From positions 372,001-436,000 of the forward strand of contig NZ_JAAVTK010000001.1 in the NCBI RefSeq assembly GCF_012275535.1: DNA of 64,000 nt. The letters are read 5' to 3'. A program made the translations under genes and the position numbers. Within the stretch, counting starts at the first letter, position 1. Each line of letters opens with the position of its first letter. Origin of the DNA: Hymenobacter artigasi. GTDB lineage: Bacteria; Bacteroidota; Bacteroidia; Cytophagales; Hymenobacteraceae. This document shows positions 59,144 to 64,000 of this stretch, piece by piece. The notes beneath the pieces were generated by a model. It saw nothing but the letters and a program-made list of their open reading frames with translations. It searched no databases and was not told the origin of the DNA.

Positions 59144-60091
59144 CTACTCGGCAGCGCGCAAGTCGGCCAACTGTTGAATCAGCTCTTTTTCTGGTTCGGT
59201 GAGGTTCTGGGGCAAGGCTATGGTGAGGCGCAGGTAGAGGTCGCCGAACTGGCCGTCCTTTTTATACACCGGAAAGCCCTTGCCACGCAGGCGCAGGCGG
59301 GTGCCGTTGGCCGTTTCGGGTTTGAGCTTGATTTTGACGGAGCCGCTGAGGGTTTCCACCGTTTGCTCGCCGCCCAGCAGGGCCTTGTACATGCTCACGG
59401 GCACGTCCTGGGTGAGGTCGTCGCCGGTGCGGGCGTAACGGGCATCGGGCCGAATGCGGAAGGTGATGAGCAGCGCGCCGTTGGGGCCGCCGTTGCGGCC
59501 GGGGCCGCCCTGGTCGCGCAGGCGGATGGTCTGGCCGTCGGCCACGCCGGGCGCAATGGTCAGGCGCAGGTTTTTGCCATTCACCGTGATGGTGCGCGGG
59601 CCGCCGTGGTAGGCTTCCTCCAGGCTCATTTCCAGCTCGGCCTGGTAGTCGCCTCCCGCGCCGGGGCGGGTGCCACCGGCGCGCCGGCCGCCGCCGCCCC
59701 CCATGTTGCCGAAGAGCGAACCGAAGAAATCCGAGAAATCCTCGCCTTCGCCAAACGGATTGCCGCCCCCACCCTGGCCGCCCTGGCCCTGGGTGTACTG
59801 GCTCCAGTCGAAGCCACCGCCGGGCTGGCCGCCGCGGCCCGCGCCGCCGCCGGGCTGCTGCTGGTAGCGCTGCCAGTCGGCCCCAAACTGGTCGTATTTC
59901 TTCCGCTTCTCGGGGTCGCTGAGGACTTCGTTGGCTTCGTTGATTTCCTTGAACTTCTGCTCCGCGCCCTGGTCGTTGGGGTTCACATCGGGGTGGTGCT
60001 GGCGGGCGAGCTTGCGGTACGCCTTCTTGATTTGTTCGGGCGTGGCGGTTTTATCTACTCCCAGCGCCTTGTAATAGTCTTTGTAATCCAC
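59144..60091 (-). CDS. cbpA: DnaJ-like co-chaperone CbpA
   Basis: A 315-residue J-domain protein with a GTG start ([20 protein letters not shown] in codons, Met in the protein). The HPD motif is in [20 protein letters not shown]; a Gly/Phe-rich region follows ([20 protein letters not shown]), and two substrate-binding C-domains begin near residue 150 ([20 protein letters not shown]). There are no zinc-finger cysteines, so it is CbpA-type (class II) rather than DnaJ. It stimulates DnaK and is held in check by CbpM. Confidence 0.88.
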   Translation of the reverse strand: MDYKDYYKALGVDKTATPEQIKKAYRKLARQHHPDVNPNDQGAEQKFKEINEANEVLSDPEKRKKYDQFGADWQRYQQQPGGGAGRGGQPGGGFDWSQYTQGQGGQGGGGNPFGEGEDFSDFFGSLFGNMGGGGGRRAGGTRPGAGGDYQAELEMSLEEAYHGGPRTITVNGKNLRLTIAPGVADGQTIRLRDQGGPGRNGGPNGALLITFRIRPDARYARTGDDLTQDVPVSMYKALLGGEQTVETLSGSVKIKLKPETANGTRLRLRGKGFPVYKKDGQFGDLYLRLTIALPQNLTEPEKELIQQLADLRAAE

Positions 60092-60397
60092 TTGAAGAGG
60101 GGGAAATGCGATGGAATTATTCGTCGTTCATTGGCAGCTGCGAAAGCGGCCGGCGGCGGCCCGCACTGCAAATTCATCATTTACCAGCCAATTTCCGCCG
60201 CTGACAATTTTACGCGGCGCATTACGTTACCGCCCATCGGCTCTCGTATGGTGAGGTGGGGCAGCGAAGAAACGGGGACGCTTGGTTTTCGGCATCAAAA
60301 TTGGGTATGCTAGCTGAACGAAAGCGCCAACAGAATGTTGACTTTCCAACCCCTCCATCCCAGAGCCAATTTTGCACTCCCCGGGAACATAATACAA
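60092..60397. other. Divergent region between cbpA and the signal-peptide gene at 60482
   Basis: About 306 bases. No gene or inverted repeat is recognised. No heat-shock-type element could be identified for cbpA. Confidence 0.5.
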
Positions 60398-60427
60398 TTG
60401 GCATTTTCCGAAAAAGCCTTATATTTG
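60398..60427 (+). promoter_or_regulatory. Bacteroidota-type promoter upstream of the 60482 gene
   Basis: TTG at 60398-60400, 19 bases, then TATATTTG at 60420-60427: an exact fit to the TTG/TAnnTTTG consensus. The leader would be about 48 bases. Confidence 0.8.
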
Positions 60428-60481
60428 TATATTGAATGCATTTATCGTTGCGCTTTTCCTTATTCTATTTTTAACCTTTCC

Positions 60482-60985
60482 ATGAAAATCAAGAATCTAT
60501 CCTTCGGTGTTTTTGCGTTGGCTTTTCTAAATATTGCCGCAGCGCAGGCTCAAACGGCCCGCCCGGGCCGTGTGCAGCCCAAGCCGCGCGTAGCCGCATC
60601 GGCCATCGAGGGAATCAAGGATGGCATTTCGATGCAAAAGGGCCGCACCGTGCTCACCGAGCTCGGCATTAGCAACCCGCTTACGGCTGATAAAAAGCTG
60701 GTTAACGGCACCATCATCACCCCGGCCGGCATTGTAACGACGCCCGACGGCACCACCACTCAAATTACGGAGGGCGACTACGTTTCGCTCACCGGCCGGG
60801 TAACGAGCCGGCGGGCCATTGCCGACGCCGACAGCATTGCCAAAGTCATGGTCTTCGATGCCAAATACCCCGGCAAGCGCAAGAAAATGGAGGCCGAAGC
60901 CGAGCGCAAAGCCAAAGACAAAGCCAAGCGCGAAGAAGAAAAAGCCAAGGCCAAGGCCAAAGCCGAAAAGAAGAAGAAAAAGTAG
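60482..60985 (+). CDS. Secreted protein with DUF6799-like domain and Lys-rich tail
   Basis: A 167-residue protein with signal (NLSFGVFALAFLNIAAAQAQ). The centre (VNGTIITPAGIVTTPDGTTT, then ITEGDYVSLTGRV) is of a kind repeated in secreted proteins of Hymenobacter-like bacteria; it resembles DUF6799. The C-terminal ~35 residues are a highly basic Lys/Ala/Glu helix ending in six Lys. No enzymatic motif is present. It has the best promoter in this region. Confidence 0.65.
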   Translation: MKIKNLSFGVFALAFLNIAAAQAQTARPGRVQPKPRVAASAIEGIKDGISMQKGRTVLTELGISNPLTADKKLVNGTIITPAGIVTTPDGTTTQITEGDYVSLTGRVTSRRAIADADSIAKVMVFDAKYPGKRKKMEAEAERKAKDKAKREEEKAKAKAKAEKKKKK

Positions 60986-60999
60986 CCCCCGCGCTGCCC

Positions 61000-61047
61000 A
61001 ACGCCAAAGCGCCGCTGCCCTCGAATGGGAAGCGGCGCTTTTGCGTT
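61000..61047 (+). terminator. Hairpin after the DUF6799-like gene
   Basis: AACGCCAAAGCGCCGCT and AGCGGCGCTTTTGCGTT pair with one mismatch around 14 bases. Only a short T-run is present in the stem, so terminator strength is uncertain. Confidence 0.65.
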
Positions 61048-61108
61048 GTTGGAAAGGTTCGGAGCGCCGGCCACCTATCTTTCGGGGCCACATGCCGTAT
61101 TGCCGCCC

Positions 61109-62473
61109 ATGCTCTTTTATACTGTGATGAAACCGCTGGTGCAGGTTGCGCTGCGGGTCTTTTTCCGCCGCATTGAGGTGCGGCACCCCGAACGCCTGCA
61201 CCTGCCGGGCCCGCTGCTGCTGGCCGGCAACCACCCCAACACCCTCATGGACCCGCTGCTGGCGGCCGTGAACCGCCGCCAGCCCATCGCCTTTCTGGCC
61301 AAAAGCACGTTTTTCAGCAATCCCATCGCGCGGGCCATCATGCAATCGGGCAACTCCATTCCCATCTACCGGGCGCAGGACGCGGGCACCGGCGGCCCCG
61401 TCACGCCCGAGCAGCGGGCGGCCCAGAACGAGGCCACCTTCGGCCGCTGCTACGACTATCTGGGCCAGGGCGGCACCATCATGATTTTTCCCGAAGGCAC
61501 CAGCGTGAGCGAGCGCCGCCTGCGGCCCCTCAAAACCGGCGCGGCCCGCATTGCGCTGGGAGCCGAGGCCCGGCACGGGTTCAAGCTGGGCCTGAAAGTG
61601 GTGCCGGTAGCCACTAATTACTTCGACCCCAGCAAGTTTCGCTCGGACGTGCTGCTGAACGTGGCCCCGCCCATCATCGTAGCCGACTATGCCGCTGCCT
61701 ACGCCCGCGACCCCGACGTGGCCGCCGACCAGCTCACCGAGGCCATTCGGGTGGCGCTGGAACGCCGCCTAGTCATCACCCGCGACGCGGCCGAGGACAC
61801 CTTCGTGCAACAGATTGAGCGCACCTTCGGCGACCACCTCAACCCTGATGACGACCCCGACACCCTCTACGACAATTTCCTACTGAGCCGCACCCTGCTG
61901 CAAGCCCTGCCCTGGGCCGAGCAGCACTTCCCCGAGCGCCTCACCGCCGCCCGCGCGCAGTTTGCCGCCTATCTGGCCGACCTGCGCCGCCACAACCTCA
62001 GCGATGCCGCTCTGGAAAGCCAGCGGCGCGGCTCCGTGGTGAGCCTGCTCAACCTGGTGCTGGGTGCGCCGGTGTGGCTGTATGGCATGATTAACAACTA
62101 CTTGCCCTATATCCTGCCCTCGGCCGTAGCTAAACGGGCTACCAAGGACGTGGAGTTTGTGGCCCCCATCATGCTGGTGATGGGCATGCTGACTTTCCCG
62201 CTGGCCTACGTGCTGCAGGCAGCGGCCGTGCAGCACTACCTCACCCATGACTGGCGGCTGACGGCGCTGTATGTTCTCAGCCTGCCCCTCACCGGTTTTT
62301 ATGCCCTGAGCTACTGGAATACGCTGGAAGCCCGCCTGCGGCGGCTGCGGGCGGCCCGCTTTTTCCGGCGTACGCCAGCCGTGGGCGCAGCGCTATTACA
62401 GCAACGCGCCGCATTACTAACCGAGCTGGAAGATGCCCGGATGGCGTATCTAACCGCCCGGGCGGAGGCCTGA
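61109..62473 (+). CDS. Lysophospholipid/glycerol-phosphate acyltransferase family
   Basis: A 454-residue membrane-associated acyltransferase. LLAGNHPNTLMDPLLAAVNR holds the catalytic H-x5-D, and GGTIMIFPEGTSVSERRLRP the FPEGT substrate motif. The C-terminal ~200 residues add four hydrophobic helices (LNLVLGAPVWLYGMINNYL, IMLVMGMLTFPLAYVL, LTALYVLSLPLTGFYALSYW), as in Gpt2/Sct1-like relatives. It probably acylates glycerol 3-phosphate or lysophosphatidate in the inner membrane. A second ATG at 61127 is also possible. Confidence 0.82.
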   Translation: MLFYTVMKPLVQVALRVFFRRIEVRHPERLHLPGPLLLAGNHPNTLMDPLLAAVNRRQPIAFLAKSTFFSNPIARAIMQSGNSIPIYRAQDAGTGGPVTPEQRAAQNEATFGRCYDYLGQGGTIMIFPEGTSVSERRLRPLKTGAARIALGAEARHGFKLGLKVVPVATNYFDPSKFRSDVLLNVAPPIIVADYAAAYARDPDVAADQLTEAIRVALERRLVITRDAAEDTFVQQIERTFGDHLNPDDDPDTLYDNFLLSRTLLQALPWAEQHFPERLTAARAQFAAYLADLRRHNLSDAALESQRRGSVVSLLNLVLGAPVWLYGMINNYLPYILPSAVAKRATKDVEFVAPIMLVMGMLTFPLAYVLQAAAVQHYLTHDWRLTALYVLSLPLTGFYALSYWNTLEARLRRLRAARFFRRTPAVGAALLQQRAALLTELEDARMAYLTARAEA

Positions 62474-62474
62474 A

Positions 62475-63788
62475 TCAGGCCGGCAGCAGCGCGCCGGCCA
62501 GCAGCGCCACGGCAATGATGACCACGCTGGGCACCTTTTCCCAAAGCAGCAGCAGGAACGTGGCCCCCACCAGCAGCGGGTTCAGGGGCAGCGAATCGAT
62601 GGGGCCGAGGTGAAACGGCAGCTCCAGCAGGCGGTCGGGCAGCGGGTGGTAGAGCAGGAAGGTGGCCGCGCACACCAGCCCCGCGCTCACGGCGTTGATG
62701 CCCTCCAGCGACGCCTGCACCACCCGGTACTGCCGCAGCCGGTCCCAGAAGCGAATCACGAAGAAGATGAGAAACGTGCCCGGCAGGAAGATACCCGCCG
62801 CGCCCACCAGCGCCCCCAGCACCTGCATGCCAGGGCCGCCCACCGGCCGCATGGCCAGCGCCCCGATATAGGCCGCGATAGAAAAATTAGGCCCCGGCAT
62901 GGCCTGCACCAGCCCCAGGCCCGACAAAAACTCCGTGCTCGTGAGGTAATGCTTGAACTCCACGAACTCGGCATACAGCAACGGGGCCAGCACCTGCCCG
63001 CCCCCGAACACCAGCGAGCCGTTGCGGTAGAAATTCTCGAACAGCCGCACCGGCAGCAGCTGCGTGTAGTGCCCCAGCACGGCTGCCCCCACCAGAATGC
63101 CAAACCACAGCACAAAATTGGCCCATTCCACGCGCAGCGGCTTTTTCTCCTGAATGATGGCATGCTTGCGGTAGCGCACCGTGGTTACGGCCCCGCCGGC
63201 CAGCAGCAGCAGCGGCAGCATCCAAGGCAGCTGGAAAAAGTAGGCCATCATGGCGGCAGCCACCATCAGCCCCACGGCCGTTTTGGTATGAATGACCTTC
63301 TCCGCAATCTTGTACGCCGAGAACGCCACAAAGCCCACCGCCACCGGCTGCACAAACTGCACTAGTGCCGCCACCCGGGCCGGGTCGAGGTGGCTCAGGG
63401 CGAGGGCGGCCAGCGTCATCAGCGTCACGGACGGGGCCATCCAGACCAGCAGCGTGAGGTAGGCCAGGTTGGGCCCGCCCAGCCGAAAACCGATAACGGT
63501 AATAGTTTGGGTGGACGTGGGCCCCGGCAGCAGCGCGCACAACGCCTGCAATTCCAGCAGCTCAGGCGTGCTGATGTAGCGCCGCTTATCCACCAGCAGC
63601 CGGAAAAACATGGCCAGATGCGCCTGTGGTCCGCCAAAGGCCGTGAGGGCCAGCACGGCCACATCCTTCAGAAAAATAATGCCCCGCACCCGCCGCGTGC
63701 GCTTGCCCGAGCGCCGCGGGGGCGGCGTGAGGGAAACAGCAGCGGCGGGGTGCGGGGCAGGGCTATTGGTTGGGGGCAATGGTGTCAT
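62475..63788 (-). CDS. Two-domain chromate transporter (CHR family)
   Basis: A 437-residue membrane protein with two homologous CHR halves, each opening with a GGxxAH-like or equivalent element (LALTAFGGPQAHLAMFFRLL and NGSLVFGGGQVLAPLLYAEF) and a PGPTSTQ/PGPNFSI loop. Family members export chromate or move sulfate-like anions. It probably confers chromate tolerance, but the direction of transport is inferred from family. The ATG falls inside the terminal GTCAT of a hairpin repeat; a GTG at residue 34 is an alternative start nearer to the conserved sequence. Confidence 0.85.
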   Translation of the reverse strand: MTPLPPTNSPAPHPAAAVSLTPPPRRSGKRTRRVRGIIFLKDVAVLALTAFGGPQAHLAMFFRLLVDKRRYISTPELLELQALCALLPGPTSTQTITVIGFRLGGPNLAYLTLLVWMAPSVTLMTLAALALSHLDPARVAALVQFVQPVAVGFVAFSAYKIAEKVIHTKTAVGLMVAAAMMAYFFQLPWMLPLLLLAGGAVTTVRYRKHAIIQEKKPLRVEWANFVLWFGILVGAAVLGHYTQLLPVRLFENFYRNGSLVFGGGQVLAPLLYAEFVEFKHYLTSTEFLSGLGLVQAMPGPNFSIAAYIGALAMRPVGGPGMQVLGALVGAAGIFLPGTFLIFFVIRFWDRLRQYRVVQASLEGINAVSAGLVCAATFLLYHPLPDRLLELPFHLGPIDSLPLNPLLVGATFLLLLWEKVPSVVIIAVALLAGALLPA

Positions 63789-63880
63789 GCAGAGCGCAGC
63801 GAAGCATCTTTACCTCATTAGTAAACCAATTGATTGGATTGCATTGTGCGGTAAAGATGCTTCGCTGCGCTCTGCATGAC
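63784..63880. repeat. GTCAT-type hairpin, CATCTTTAC subtype
   Basis: Arms open GTCATGCAGAGCGCAGCGAA and end GCATCTTTAC, the same subtype as the copy at 18.3 kb. The loop includes CATTAGTAAACCAATTGATT. It overlaps the start of the chromate transporter gene. Confidence 0.88.
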
Positions 63881-63895
63881 AATACTGCCAAAGGC

Positions 63896-64000
63896 TTACT
63901 TCTTCTTCAGGCCCAGCTCAATCAGGCGCTCGTTCAGAAACTCGCCGGCCGTGATGTCGGCCTCTTTCTTGGGGTTGTCGGGCGTGACGCAGTGCTCCAG
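63896..64000 (-). CDS. 3' end of an unrecognised gene, runs off the window
   Basis: The last 34 codons of a minus-strand gene: LEHCVTPDNPKKEADITAGE, then FLNERLIELGLKKK and TAA. Helical, charged and coding-like, ending 15 bases from a hairpin repeat. The family cannot be identified from this tail. Confidence 0.65.
   Translation of the reverse strand: MEHCVTPDNPKKEADITAGEFLNERLIELGLKKK

Overview
The window looks like a chromosomal segment of a high-G+C member of the Bacteroidota, most likely Hymenobacter or a close relative. The evidence is the Bacteroidota-type promoters (TTG/TTTG, 19-20 bases, TAnnTTTG), the near absence of strong Shine-Dalgarno sequences, a type-IX-secretion-like C-terminus on a secreted nuclease, and the gene content: fused ThrA, SLC45-like sugar carrier with GH13 enzymes, CbpA/CbpM and two-domain chromate transporter. 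This placement is inference from gene content; no rRNA or tRNA gene was recognised.

Layout. 0-6.4 kb: 3' part of a secreted ExeM/NucH-like nuclease, a bestrophin-like channel, small lipoproteins, two STAS-like paralogs, a TraB-like (DUF5694) lipoprotein and an NTF2-fold immunity-type protein. 6.4-12.6 kb is accessory: a broken copy of a DUF5615 toxin, an oxidoreductase/AraC pair, a REP-associated tyrosine transposase (RAYT) between two copies of its repeat, an intact DUF433/DUF5615 toxin-antitoxin pair, and an AT-richer AlbA_2 (Schlafen-type) protein. 12.6-18.2 kb: class Ia ribonucleotide reductase genes (nrdB, then nrdA) separated by a GIY-YIG gene wrapped in hairpin repeats, then rplU-rpmA. 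18.4-31 kb: housekeeping and envelope genes (cyclase, hemW, a BamA/TamA-like barrel, Hsp20, GH25 muramidase, RlpA, YedK). 31-42 kb: alpha-glucan metabolism (GT35 phosphorylase, secreted lipoprotein, two secreted GH13 enzymes, SLC45-like transporter), interrupted by a GxxExxY nuclease gene inside a 40-base inverted repeat. 42-50 kb: an FAD oxidoreductase, a c-type cytochrome-like lipoprotein, the threonine operon thrA-thrB-thrC, and prfA. 50-64 kb: a beta-helix lipoprotein, gpmI, nadC, a ZIP transporter, cbpA-cbpM, an acyltransferase, a chromate transporter and the 3' end of an unrecognised gene.

The most unusual theme is the intergenic DNA. More than ten kinds of long inverted repeats occupy the spaces between genes and enter the threonine and nrd operons. 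The commonest family (ends GTCAT/ATGAC, arms of about 30-40 bases) has locus-specific arm sequences that change together on both sides, which suggests the folded form matters. Three nuclease genes of unrelated folds (HUH/Y1 RAYT, GIY-YIG, PD-(D/E)XK GxxExxY) each lie inside a different inverted-repeat family. The RAYT case is a known kind of system; the other two look like parallel, much less described repeat-plus-nuclease units and are the main candidates for a new biological system here. All claims rest on reading the sequence; no database search was run.
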